This document shows positions 11,901 to 24,304 of a DNA stretch of 64,000 nt, one piece after another; the first letter of the stretch is position 1, and each line of letters starts with the position of its first letter. The stretch covers positions 1,214,674 through 1,278,673 of the forward strand of contig CP038134.1 in assembly GCA_004519485.1 (NCBI GenBank). Reading direction: 5' to 3'. This DNA is from Nannochloropsis oceanica (lineage: Eukaryota > Sar > Eustigmatophyceae > Eustigmatales > Monodopsidaceae). The notes under the pieces were generated by a model. That model was not told the DNA's origin. It ran no database searches and saw nothing but the letters and a program-made list of their open reading frames with translations. Both the position numbers and the translations under genes were made by a program.

Positions 11901-14900
11901 GGATTACCATCGTCGTGGCGCTTCATGCTTTGGTAGGAAAGAGGCGCGTGCTTGAGATCAACGAAAGCTGCAAAGTGTCGCCTGTCGAGCGAGATGAAGA
12001 GAGTGGTGTCAGCCAGGCCTGTCCTCCCTCGTCCCCGCCCTCTCTCTCTTGCCTTCTTCCTGTCTTGCACTTCCCACCACCCAACCGCCCTCCCTCCCTC
12101 CCACCCGCCCACTGCTACCAGTAAAGGGAGAGGGCAGGCGAGCGGACTGCTTTCACCTCCTTCTCTAGGACCGTCATGGTGGGCTTGCGGAGCATCAGTA
12201 CCCCATTTTGAAGGCTGATGGAGGTAGGCGAGAGACCATAAAAGAAAAAGGAAAGGTGTTGAGGAAGGTTTAGAGGGGGGTTGAAGGAAGGGAGGGAAAG
12301 CGGAAGGAGAGGAAACGTACTGTTTTTGACGGCGTTCTTTCATAATGAGCCGCTGGAGGGAGACGCGGGAACCGAGGCCTATATGTGTACAAAGTACAAA
12401 TCCGGTAAATAATAGAAATGGCGTCGCGTCAGTCATCATCCTTCGTTCCCTCCCTCGTTCCCTCCCTCCCTTCGTCCCTCGCCATCCCATCCTTGCCTTG
12501 GGGCAGGCGCTCTCGAATCCCACACTGTCGGAGGGAGCGACGAATAAGTCGGTCTAGAGGCTTGATGCCTTTGTCGGCTTCTTGCCTGGAGGACACCTGG
12601 GGGAGGGGAGGGAGGGACGGAGGGAGGGACGGAGGGAGGGTTAGGCACAGGGGGGGGAGAGCACGTGAATTGTCGGCTTATCCAGGGAGGGAAGGATTAA
12701 GGGAAGGAGGGAGGGAGGGGAAGGGAGGGTATTTGAGCAAATGACGGAGAGGGAGGGCTTACCTTGCCCGTCTTGACCAGCCACGCCGGGAATGTCTCAC
12801 TGTCATATGCAGAAGGAGAGGAGGAAGAGGAGGAGAAGAAGGAGGTGGAGGAGGAAGGACCGCGGCCTTTGTCGACTCGAAGAGAGGGAGGAGGTATAGG
12901 GCGTGAGGAGGACGTCGAAGGCCTGTCAACAGAAATGTTGTGGACGAAGAGATTAAGGGCAAGATTAGCTGCCGTCCCCCTCTCGTCCTCCCTCCTTCCC
13001 TACCTACCTCATCTCCCTCGTCCTGGGGATAGGATCCATGGCAACAAAATCAAACAGCTTCAGCCATGTCGACTGAGAGCACCATATCCGCTCTGAGACA
13101 AGGGCCGCGTGGCGCCGGAGGAAGGAGGCAAGTTCTAAAGGGGGAGGGAGGGAGGGGAGATAAGCGTGAAGGAGGCAGCGAGGAAGGGGGGGGGAGACAA
13201 AGAGGAGGGCAGAGGGAGGGAAGGAGGGACGTACCAATGGGCGACGAAAAGGTTCCGCTTTCGTGAGCTGCGCTTCGGAGACACTCCAGGACGTCCTGTG
13301 GGTGTACACAGGGGATGCAAGCATGAGCATCGAGGGTGCGATGAACATGAGCAGTGCCCTCCCTCGCGCCCTCCCTCCCTAGTTCTTTTGTTCCCTCCTT
13401 CCTACCCTTCCTCCTTTTTTCTCTTCCTACCTGAACGAAGGCCAACTCTCTCTCGCTCCCTTTCAGAAAGTCCTTCAGATCATTCATCAAGTCACGGGTC
13501 ATGATGGGAGCACTCGGCCTCGCTGCTGCTGCTCCTGCTGCTGTGGCCGTTGTCGTCGCTACTCCTCCATTATTAGCAGGCCCCGGGGCAGAGGAAGAGA
13601 GAGAAGAAGATAGAAATGCTTGGGCAAATAAAGCCTCCTCCTCCTCCTCCTCCTCCTCCTCCTCCTCCTCCTCGCCCTCCCCTTCTTCCTCGCTACATGT
13701 GCCACTACCGCTCTCCTCGCTTTCTCCCTCGTCCTCGTCCTCATCCTCGCCTCGAGACAACGGCGAGCGCACTAGTAAGGCGGGAGGGAAGACGCCATTG
13801 CTTCTCTTCAACAGAGCACGGAGAAGCCCTCCCTCCTGCCGAGCCAGCAAGCTAAGGGAAGAGGATGAGGACGAGTACCTTCCACCACCACGACCGCCGC
13901 CACCAGCAGCAGCAGCGAGAGGGAGTAGATTTTTCCCATCTTCCTCTTCTGCGGCCTCCACCGCCTTGTTCTCACCCTCCTTAATGTGCTCAATCTCCCG
14001 CTTGCTGCTCCCCATCTCCTCCTCCTCGTCCTCCTCAGTCTGCATGAGGAAGGCGCACAAGCTCTTGTAGGCAGACGAATATCTCCTACCCTTCTCCTCC
14101 TTCCCCTCCTCCTCTCGCGCAGAGGAGAAGGAAAGGGTGTCGCTACTGACCGTCGGGTCGTTCTCCCCCCCCCCCTCCTTCACCTCCTGCTCCTGCTCTT
14201 GCTCCTCGACATCCAAACGATGAGCGACATCCCTGTATTAAAGGGAGGTCGTCCAAGGTAATGTGGTGAATCAAATAGCTCCTTTTCTCCTCCCTCCTTA
14301 CCCTCTTCTCGTCTTCCTCCTCCTCCACCTCCTTCCCTCCTGCCTGCCTTCCCTCCCTCCGCCCTTTCCCCCCTACCTGAGCAGTCCGTCGTACTTGACG
14401 ACCACGTCTGTCAGCCGCTTCCGGCCCAGGACACGCGAGACCTTACCTAGCTCCCGTCGAGTCGTGTCTAGGGAGGGAGGGAGGGGGGAAGAGAGGTACG
14501 GTAAGTACATTTCTTTTTAGGCAAGTGGGGATTTGTGCTTGTGCATCCATCCCGCTTCCCTCCCTTCCTTCCTTCCTCCCTCCTTCCCTCCCTCCCTCGT
14601 TTCCCACTCACCCAGCAACCGGTCCACCTGCTTCGCTCTCAGCGCCCTGCGCTCTCCATCTCCCTCCCCCCCTCCCTCCAGCCAGTGCACAAAATGGCGG
14701 GCCACGGACGCATCAATCGTTGTGAGGGGTGGCGGATCTTCCTTCATTCCCTCTCCTCCCCCCTCCCTCGTCTCCTCCCCCTGCACTACTCCCATCCCTT
14801 CCTCCTCCTGTCTTTTCCCCGTCTCCATATTCTGGCTCCCTCCCTCTCCCTCCCCTTCCCTCCGTCTCTCCTCTTCCTCATTCTCGGACCCTTCCTCGTC

Positions 14901-15124
14901 CTCCACGCTATCCTGCGGAGAAGGAGGAGGGGACGGAAGCCGACTCCCCTCCTCATCATCGTCAAATTGCCCACTCTCTTCCTCCCCTTCCTCCTGCCCT
15001 CCTTTCCTCCCTCCTTCCACCTCAACTGGCGCCGACGCCTGTGTTACAGCCGGTTGTTGGTCTCGGACTGCCTGCTGCTTCCTTCTTTTTTGCAGCTCTT
15101 CATTCTCCTTCTCCTTGTCGTGCA

Positions 15125-15168
<44 letters not shown>

Positions 15169-18100
15169 TCCTCCTCCTCCTCCTCCTCCTCCTCCTCCTC
15201 CTCCTCCCCTCCTGTCTCGTCTTCCCACTCGCGCGGCGACAACAGCGAAAAAAGTGCGCCTAGCTGCTGCTTCCCTTTCTTGCGACGTGACCTTCCTTGT
15301 TGCTGCTGTTGCTGCTGCGGCTGCTGCTGCTGCTGCTGTTGTAGTTGTTGCTGCTGCTGCTGCCGTTGATCCTCGGCTTCCCCATTTCGTGAGAGCGGCA
15401 GTAGCTGCGCGCCTCCTACATCAGGCAAGGTCACCTTCATCAGGACTCCCGCCTCTTCTTCCTCCTGCACTCTCTTCACTTCTCTTCCCCGCGCTTCATC
15501 CGTCTTGTCATCACCCTCTTTTTCCTCCTCCATCTCCCTCTCCTCCTCCTTCTCGTGTTCTCCATCCTCTACTAGCTTCTTCCCACCCTCCACCGCATCC
15601 AGCTCCTCTTGTTCTTCCGGTCGCAGCTGCGACTGCCTCCTCTCCTCTTCCTCTTCCTCCATATTCTTAACCTCTTTCACACCCTCCTCTTCCCTACCCT
15701 CTTCCTCCTCCCTCTCGACATCATCAGCCTCTTCACAATCATCCTCTTTCTCACCGTATTTTTCATTCACGTCTGGTGCTGCTGCTGTTGTTGTTGCTGC
15801 TGTATCTATTGCTGCTGCTCCTCCTTCCTCGGCTTCCCTCTTGTCCCATTCCCCTACCTGAGGGCGAGGAGGACGGACGGGTGAAATCAGGCGGGGACGG
15901 ACTGGCAAGAAAAAGTCAACCGGAAGAAGATGGCAAGAGACAGAAGGGGAGGGACAAAGGGGCGACGGTTGAGAGGGAGGATAAGGCGGAGGAAGTGCAG
16001 CAGTAGCTGCTGCTACCGCTGGTGGTTGTGGTGGCGGTAGTGGTGGTGCAAAGAAGGGAGGTGCGATTGGAGGAGGAGGAGGAGGTGGAGGAGGAGGAGG
16101 TGCGAGGAAAAGGGCGATGGAAGAAGATGGAGGAGAAGGCTGTGAAGGAGAAAATGACAAAGATCCTGTTGTCGCTGGTCCTCCTCCTCCTCCTCTTCCT
16201 CCTTCTCCTCCTCCTCCTCCTCCTCCTCCTCCTCCATTCGTCCCTGCCCCCGACGAGGAGGAGGAGGCAAGAGGGATTGGAGCAGAAATAAGAACACTGT
16301 CACCAGCAGTAACAGCAGCAGCAATAGCAGGAGCAGGAGCAGCAGAGGCAATAGCAAAAGGAGAAGTAGCTGCAGCCGCTGTGGTCAAAATCATTCTCCC
16401 TGCGCCAAAGTTTCCGCCTTCATCCGAGGGGGAGTCCCTTCCCCCACCATCCTTCGGGGAGTAGGGGCAGAGGGAAGAGAGGCCGAGAAAATCGAGGAAG
16501 AAGCGAGTGGCGGCCATGCGGGGGGATTGGTAGGGTCTGACCTCGGCCAGGTAAAAAGCCCTGTGTCGCAAGATCCATTGAGCCACCTGGGGGAAGGGAG
16601 GGAGGGAGGGAGGGAGGGAACGGGGGAGGGGGAGGAGGAAAGGCGGCTTCTCAGTTGTTTTGACACGTTGAGCCAGCGACCGAGCATCCTTCCTCTCCCT
16701 CCCTACCTCCTCTGTCGTCTCAAAGGGGGAGTTCTGGGACCGGCTGGTACCGCCCGACGCCCTCATTGCCTCGGATATAGCCGCATCGGACAGAAGAGCG
16801 TATCTGTGGAAGGAGAAAGAGAGGGAAGGATGACTCGGTAAAGACGAATGGCTTGTCCCATTTCCCACGTCGTTTCCCGCCTTATTCTTTCTCTCCCTCC
16901 CTCCCGTCCTCCCTCCCTTCCCACGCGTGTACCTGTGTAAGTTATTCGAAGCGACATTCCGGCCCCGGAGGTAGGTCTTGAACGCCCCCTTCAGCTCCCT
17001 CGACAGCACGCCTGCCCCCGTCCTCCCTCCCGCTCCTCCCCCTCCACCACCTCCTCCTCTCCATCCTGCATCTGAATAGGAACTTTGCCCTCCATAGTTC
17101 CGTTCGTGTGTGTTCGTGCCCGGCCGAGTGTCATTCTCCTTCTCCTCCTCCTCTTTCTCCTCCTCCTGCTCTTCATTCCTCTCTAGCCCTTTCTTCTTTG
17201 TAACAGTCACGTTCTTTCCCTGTTGTTTGTCTCCATCTCCTTTAAATGCCTTGTCCTTACTGCTAGCACTGGCGGTAGGAGGACGGGCATCAGTCCCGAT
17301 CTGGTTGGAGCGACGGTTGGCAGGAGGTAAGGAGGTCAAGGAGTTGGAAGAAAAGGAGGGAGGGTAAGGAGGGGAGGAAGCCGTAGCGGCAGCAAATGCT
17401 GCCGCTGTAGGTGCTTGAGTGGAATAAGACGGCGACGAGAAAGATGTGGGGGATGACAAGAAAGAGACATTAGCGGCAGTAGTAGTAGTAGTTGTTGTAG
17501 TAGCAGCAGCAGCAGCAGCAGTAGGTGTGTCGTCGCCCTTGTTTTTCTTGTGGGAGCGAGGAGGGGAATGGGTGAAGGACACGGCGGTGGAGGAGGGACT
17601 GCGTGGCGCCTCGCCTTCCCCTGCTGCCCCGGCCTGCATTCTGTGCACCCCCCCCCAATATCTCTCCATCAAAACTGCCGTGTCTTCCTCTGCCACTACC
17701 TCCATCCCTTCCCCCCCTTCCTCCCCTCCTTCCTCTCTCCCTCCCTTCTTCCCCCCTCTACTCGTGTGATTCCCCTCTCCCGGGCTCTGGCTTTGCAAAG
17801 CCGTCTCGGACTTGCTGCTGTTGTACAGATGGATCGGCAGGCTTTCAATGAGCACGTAACCCTTACCCCTCCTCGTTTCCTTTCCTTCCGCCCTACCTCC
17901 CTCCCCTCCCACCCCTCTTCCGCCCTACCTGCCTCCATCCTTTGTCTTGCCGGTCAGGCTGGCCAAGAGGGCCGAGTCGTTCTGCACCCAGGGATTCTTG
18001 TCCAGGGGGATCTGGAGGCCGGGCGGGAGGGGGAGAGGGAGGGAGAGAGAGAGAGGGAAGGAGGGAGGGAGGGAGGGTGGGAGGGTGTGAGAGAGGAAAG

Positions 18101-20858
18101 AAGGGGAGGGAAGGAGGGAGGGGAGGGAGGGGAGGGAGGTTTACCTGAAGGAAGAGGGAGAAGTACTTCCAGGAGGTCTTGTCCATGTACGTCCCCGCCC
18201 GCGTCTGTGTGTCGGACGAAAAGAAAGTAAGTAGACGACTCCCTACCGGCAACGAGCCTGCGTGCTTGTACCACTAACCCCGCCCCCGCCCCCCGCTCTT
18301 ACTCTTTCCAAGTAAACACACGAGGATTTTGGAGGCCCACGCACCCCCTCCGTCCCCTCCTTCCTCCCTCCCTCCCTCCCTCCTTACCGCCTCATAGAAA
18401 GCCTGCGCGTGCTCACTCACGTAGGCCTTGAGCTCAGCCTTCCCACGCGCCGTCAATCTGGATGTAGGTGTTGTGAAGCATTGATCAGATCTGTAGCCTC
18501 CCTCCTCCCTCTCTCCCTCCCTCCTTTCCACCCGCCTTCCCTCGCCCTTACCCCTCCTCCCCAAAGCTCGGGGCCAGCTTCCGCATGATGGCCCCGGGGG
18601 CTCGGGCGTAGTTGCGGAGGGTGGGTGGGGTCAGCCCGCCGCGCTCTATCACTAGCCTGTGCACAGACGGAGGGAGGGAGGGAGGGAGGGAGGAGGGAGG
18701 AGCGAGCAAGTGAGTGCGCGGGAAGGTGTGGAGGGTGGGACGACTGCCCTCCCTCATCAGCCCGCATGAGGGGAAGAGTGGGAGGGAGGGAGGCAGGGAG
18801 AGAGGGAGGAAGGGGACTCCACAGAGAGACACGAACATAACGAGGCTGGACGAGGTGATACCGAGACTTGGCCTGGAACCGACTACGACGCAACCGGCAA
18901 ATGCCCATGATGACTACACCCTTCCCTCCCTCCCTCCTTCCCTCCCTCCTTCCCTCCTTCCCTCCTCACCATTCCATGAACTGCCGCACCACCTCGTGCG
19001 TCATGACCCGATAGACCAGGCCGGTCGCCGTCCCCTCCACGGGTGCAGGCAGGGATGGAATGCGCCGGGAGGGCGGCTTCTTGATTCCCTCTTTCTCCTC
19101 CGCCTCCTCCTCTCCCTCCTGCGCCTGCCCTCCTTCCTCTTCCTCTGCCGCCTGCCGCCGGGTCGGCCCTACCTCCTTCTTCCTACCTCCTGTCCCTCCC
19201 TCTGGCTTCCAAGACTGACTCGTCGCTGCAGCTGGTGTCGACGAAGGGGGAGCAGGAGGGCGGGGGGGGAAAGGGGAGGGAGAGGCAGGACCTGCCGTCC
19301 GTCGGCGGTGGGAGGTCGCGTCTGCCTCGGGGCATTCCACCCCCAGGAATCTAAATTGGAGGTGAGGGCGAGGCAAGCAGGTGCGTGCACGTGAAAGAGG
19401 AGAAGGGAGGGAGGGATGGCGAGAAGAGCAGACCATGGGAAGGGAAAGAAGAAAGGGAGGAAGGGAGGGAGGGAGGGAGGGCGAGGTGGGCAGGAGCACG
19501 TGAAAGGGAAGAAGGGAGGTTGAGGGGAGGTAAGGAGGTGCAAACACGTGAAAGGAAGAGGGTGGAAGCGACGGAAAAGAGAGGGAGGGAGGGAGAGAGG
19601 GAGGGACGCACCGGAAGAATGCGAGCAAGTCCGCGGTGTCGGTGGGCTGCTTTCGAGTAGTCCCGGCCAGGGAGATCATCATGTCGCTGCGGTACTCCTT
19701 CATGGTCAGCGTCATCATCTTTTGGGGAGAGAGGGAGGGCGGGGGGTAGGAAAGCAAGGTGGGAGGGAGGAAGGGTCGAAATAGTTTCCTTCAGATATCA
19801 ATGAGTAGGGGAAAGAGGGAGGGAGGGAGGAAAGGTGGGAAGGAGGGGTGGTTTCGCCAAGAGCCAGGTTTTGGATATTTTCCCTCTTCTTCTCTCCCTC
19901 CCTGTCTCCCTCTACCCTTCTCTCCCTACCTCCATGCCCAGTCGTCGGCAGTAGAAACTGCCTGTGTGTTTCCTGACGATGTCTTGCGTCACCCGCATGG
20001 CCCGGGCTTGGGCCTCCGGGTCGTTTTGGTACGGACTTGAGAGCGAGGAACGGAGAGGGAAGAGGGAGGGATGGTGGGTGTGAGGAAACGAATATTTTGG
20101 CGGGAATCTATAAGAGTCGAGGAGGACAGGTGCTGACTAAGAACGCCATCTTTAAATTCCGGATAGGGTGGTTCACGTGGCACGTCAAGTCTCACAACCT
20201 CCCGCTTCGCTCCCTCCTTCCCTCCCTCCTTCCCTCCTTCCTCCCCACACTACCTATCCGGGCCCGCAAGCCAGGCCACGAAGCCCTCATGCACCGGCAA
20301 GGACAACACGGCGACGGAAGGCTTTTGCAGTGGCTGGGTGCTAAACGATAGTGTGCGGGTGGAGAGAGAGTCAGAAAGTAGAAAGACGTATTGGCTTTCA
20401 GTACTGCGGCATCGTGTTTTCTTGTCCATGTTTTCCTTGTACATCCGTAGTATGTAATTTTTTTTGAAAAACACCAGATCCGACTCCCATACACAACCAC
20501 GTACCAATTTTGATGCTCTCTACCTCCTCCGCTGCCGCCATCGGGCGCCTTGTCCTCGCCTTTCGCATTAACCGTTGTAGGGGAGGAGGTCCCTCTGCCT
20601 CCAGCCCCGCCTTCTCTTTCACTGCCCGCCTCGGATACCGATGCCCCCACATAGTTTTCACCACCTGGCGGCATGGATTCGATACAAATGAATATGGTGT
20701 TTTCCGGCTTGTGTGCCTGCGGATTTTGATGTAGGTGGAAAGGGAGGGTCAGTGAGGAGGGTGCTAGTTGTCAGTAGCAAGCGTGCATTCCGTCGCCGTC
20801 GCTGAAGACATAGCAACAGCACCGGACGCATAGACTGGTCGACACAAGGGCATACCAT
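8931..20858 (-). CDS. Giant multi-exon nuclear protein, family not recognised
   Basis: I could not assign this gene to a family. Exons on the minus strand are 20505-20716, 20254-20340, 19930-20035, 19612-19718, 18970-19350, 18552-18656, 18388-18457, 18145-18204, 17929-18011, 16933-17868, 16707-16803, 14612-16586, 14377-14467, 13431-14232, 13235-13295, 13008-13134, 12763-12922, 12497-12596, 12321-12378, 12119-12214, 11908-11981, 11667-11734, 11378-11490, 11156-11262, 10778-10999, 10530-10624, 10174-10303, 9726-10114, 9364-9519 and 8931-9209. A possible ATG-only first exon lies at 20856-20858. Every junction keeps frame, which supports one gene of about 2,449 residues. Helical blocks at both ends flank a disordered middle (residues about 430-1650) of poly-Q, poly-E, Pro and Gly runs. 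Basic KKRRR and KRRRKK clusters and an acidic tail suggest a nuclear location. Tryptophan-initiated helical motifs recur (FMEWLVIERGGLTPPTLRNY; WIVEQRGVSPATAGNHIRLL). The 17868 acceptor and the 12497 donor are less certain than the rest. Confidence 0.7.
15126..15207 (-). repeat. Coding CAG and GAG trinucleotide repeats
   Basis: About 13 CTG units (CAG on the coding strand) lie directly beside about 14 CTC units (GAG on the coding strand), inside the 14612-16586 exon of the giant gene. They encode poly-Glu followed by poly-Gln. A second GAG tract at 13635-13670 encodes poly-Glu in exon 13431-14232. Confidence 0.95.
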
Positions 20859-21481
20859 ACTCTGGCCTTCCACTTTATTCAATTACGTTGGACGACAAGG
20901 GCAAGATTTCTTGCTGTCCCTCACAGAGACACTCATCCACTCTCCTTGACTTTCTTCGACGTAGCACTGCTGCTGCTTCGCCAACAGCCCGGCGAAGTAC
21001 TGCTTCTTATGTTCTCAGGCTATGTCTGTACTGCACCGATGTACCTTCCTCCCTACAACGCCTTGTGAGCATGCCAAGTCAAGCTACACAGGCATGGGAA
21101 CACCGCCATGGTGAATTCCTCTCGAACCCCCGCTTCGCCCCCCACACACGCGCCGAGTATCTGAAGCAGATCCCGCACATTGCAATTCGATGCCAATAAA
21201 GGTGGCTCAAGCATGTATGAAAAATGGTTCTGACAAGCAGCGCCCCCTCCACCTTCCCACCACAGATCTTGCTACGCTCCGTTTGCTCTTCCGGTTTCAC
21301 ACCTCCTCTCACCCCGTCGAGTTCGCTGAGCGGAGATCGAAAGTAAGCGACCTCCTGCTGACTTTTCTCACTGCTTTGCCCTCTGCCCACGACAAGTACT
21401 GGGTCTGTCACGTACCACTCTGTCGAACCAAAGACTCTCGACCACCGTGCCGATACCAGTCCACCGCTCCAGTCGGAAGCC
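20859..21481. promoter_or_regulatory. Divergent intergenic region
   Basis: This gap of about 620 bp lies between the putative start of the giant minus-strand gene and the plus-strand gene at 21482. It should carry both promoters. No ORF or motif in it stands out. Confidence 0.45.
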
Positions 21482-24304
21482 ATGCATAACAACGACGAGG
21501 ACGAAGGAGGCTGGAGCAAGGCACCCACACGTGGAGGAGCACAACACAAGTCAAAGCCGCAGCAGAATCAGCCGAAGAGACCTAATGCCTCCCGTGGCCC
21601 ATCGTTTGCTCCTTCGCTCAAGCATTACAATTCCTCCTCCTCCTCCTCTTCCCATGCGACATCTTCCCCGTCCTTCTCCTCACCCAACCCGCACTATCCC
21701 TCCTCGCGCGGCCGCGCCCAGCAATCCAAGGCGAAGACAAATGTAAACGCCGCATCTGCCTCCCGCGTCCCCCCCGCCGCTCCCACCAACTCTCAGGGGG
21801 AAAAGATCTTTATTCCATCCTGCCGTGCCTCGAGAATAAAGCAGCCGGCCCGGCGCAAGGACTGGATGCGAGGTCTTAACGTACGGAGCGAGGGAGGGAG
21901 GGAGGGCGGCAGACGGGGGAAGGAGGGAGGGAACTCATTTTTAAGTTAGGGAGGATACTCTTCTGGCCCCTTTGTCTGTACAAGTTCCAAGTGACTAATG
22001 TGTCGTTAACAAGCTAGCGCACCTTCCTCCCTCCCTCCCTCCTCCCTAGGGCGACGACTCCTCGGACGACTCCCTGATCCACTCCTCCTCAGATGAGGAC
22101 GAGGACCGCGACCTGGTCCATCTAACGGAGCAGCTCTGCATGCCGTAAGAAGCAGCGAGGAGCAGGGACAGCGGGAGGGAGGGTGGGAGGGAGGGGAAAG
22201 GCGAGAGAGGTCGAGTCAGTCTTGTGGCTCAGTTTCTGGCCACCTGATCTTTTCTTGCCATCCCCTTTTTCTCCCTTCCCACTTCCCTTCCTCCCTATCT
22301 CCCTGCTTTTGCCTCCTAGGGTGATCGATGTGGACGGGAAGCAGGATGTCAATCCCTGCTTCGCCGACAACCTCGACCAAATCATCAAGCTCAACGTAGG
22401 AAATAAATCGCCGTCTTCCTCCCTCCTTCCCTTCCCAGCGGTCGCTTCTGTCAGGGTGTCGAGTAACAAACTCTCCCTCACTCCCTCCCTTCCTCCCTCT
22501 CTCAATTTCCTCCCTCCCTCACTCTCTCTCTCTAGATCGCCTGTCCCCTCTCCCGCACGGGCCTGACTGGCCTCGTGAACTCAGGGATTATGTGCGGGGA
22601 GGATCGGGACGATATTGAGGGCGACGCCGAGGTACTTGATGATAGCCCGCCCTCCCTCCCTCCCTCCCTCCCTCCCTCCCTCCCGCCCTCCTTCCTTTTT
22701 CGAAGCCCTTGTTGTGGAAGCAAGACGTCCTTTGACTAACTCGTCATTCCTTCTACCCTTCCTTCCTTCCTCCCTCTCTCCCTCACTCACTCCTTCTCTT
22801 CCTTCCTTCCTCCCTCCCTCCCTCCCTCCCTCCCTTCCTTCCTTCCTTTCTCCCTCCCTCCCTCCCTCCCTTCCTTCCTTCCTTTCTCCCTCCCTCCCTC
22901 CCTCCCTCCCTCCCTCCTTCGCCCAGCTTTGTAAGGGCAACACGCAGGGCTTCAACTCGTGGGAGGCCATGGCTGCCCATGCCCGGTCCTTCCAAGGTGA
23001 GCAAGTGCCGGGGAGGGAGGGAGGGAGGGAGGGGGGGCGGGAAGGAATGAAAAGAGCGCTTGGTCTTGTCTTGCCCTTGTGATTCATTGAGACCTTTCCC
23101 TCTCCTTTTCTCCTTCCCTCGCTTCCTTTCTCTCTCCGTGTTAAAAAAATCTGCCGCACGTGCACCCGCTGCTGTCTGACTGCAAACAATCTGACTGACT
23201 CCTTTCTTCTTTCCATCCCTCCCTCCCTCGCTTCCCCTCTCCATTCCTCCTCGTTCTATTCTTCTAGACATCTATCACACCTGCATCTGCCGTTACTTGG
23301 AGGTAAAAAAGGGCGTCGCCCCCCTCCGGCGCCAGGAGAACGGTAACTGTGCGAGGGAGGCTGAGAGGGGAGGGAGGGAGAGGGAGTATGGAGTTATGTT
23401 GATGTGAATGATGTTTGAAACCCTGCACTCTCCTCAGTCTCTCACTTATTCAGTCACAGCACCTTATCTGACCCTCCCCCCCTCTCTCGCGTCCCATCCT
23501 GCCCCCACATTAGCCACGTCTGCCATCACCCCTTCCACCGCCGCTCCTACTGATCTGGAGGCCCTCTATCGGTCGTCGTCCTTCCCGACGCGGCTCAAGC
23601 TCGCTAACCCGCCTTTGGTAGAGCTGACAGGCCTTAATCAGAGGCAGTGCAATAAGGTGGGCAGGGAACGTGGGCGAGAGAGACGGCTGAGTGCCAGAGG
23701 CCTAACTTTGACAGAGAGAGGGTTCGCGCCTTTTCTTCTAATCTACCCAACCCCCTCCCGGTGCGATACAATCCACAGGCGGAGATCTTGCAGTACATGG
23801 TCAACGCCCTTCTCGAGATTCAAGACGCCTCCGACGGGGGCTGCCTGGTCCTCTCGGTATGGATTCCTTGTTCCTCCCTCCCGCCTTCCCTTCCTCCCTC
23901 CCCTGATTAATTCCTCCCTGCTTTTTGCCCACCCACCCTTCCTTCCTCCTTTTCTACCTCCCTCCCTCCCTCAGATTCACCCTAAGTTTGGCAACGGGGG
24001 CAAGTTTATGAAGCGGGCCGCTGTCGAATTTCGCACCTCCAACAAGGGCAGGGCTGCCGCTCACTGCATCCTCACACGCCTCTCCAACAGCAAGGTATGG
24101 ACCCCCTCCCTTCCCTCCCTCATTCCCCTCCTCATTCCCTTTATTTCGCAAGATACCAGCTTAACCTCCGTCTTTATATTCTTCCAACCCTTCCTCCTTC
24201 CCTTTCTCCCCCCCTTCCTCCTTGAGATTCTCCACCCCATCCATGACGCGGATGCCATGCGTGCCAGCTACCCCAGGCTTTACAAGAAGCTCCATGACGA
24301 CTAA
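21482..24304 (+). CDS. Ten-exon protein, function unknown
   Basis: I do not recognise this family. The exons are 21482-21880, 22050-22144, 22320-22395, 22536-22631, 22927-22996, 23268-23342, 23514-23656, 23779-23856, 23975-24094 and 24227-24304. They join in frame to 409 residues. The start of exon 7 is the least certain (an in-frame alternative is 23454). The N-terminal 130 residues are Ser/Asn/Pro-rich and basic, ending in a SRIKQPARRKDWMRG segment. An acidic Ser/Asp stretch follows (DSSDDSLIHSSSDEDEDRDL). The C-terminal half is folded-looking, with AEILQYMVNALLEIQDAS, IHPKFGNGGKFMKRAAVEFR and a final YPRLYKKLHDD. No signal peptide or membrane segment is visible. The composition suggests a nucleic-acid- or protein-binding regulatory protein, which is an inference only. 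Introns are dominated by CCTCCC repeats, especially 22632-22926. Confidence 0.7.

Noticed and set aside
14533-15670. Ser/Leu/Pro/Cys-rich ORFs on the plus strand
   Set aside because: They are antisense to the poly-Glu/poly-Gln exon of the giant minus-strand gene, whose junctions keep frame.
8931-20858. Identification of the giant gene as FANCD2 or FANCI
   Set aside because: Size, acidic tail and nuclear signals fit, but none of the family sequence blocks I know could be aligned.
22581-23216. Long Arg/Gly/Glu reading frames on the minus strand (also at 40605-41042, 41452-42171, 61663-62451)
   Set aside because: They are translations of GGGA/CCCT repeats opposite real introns and exons, with no domain.
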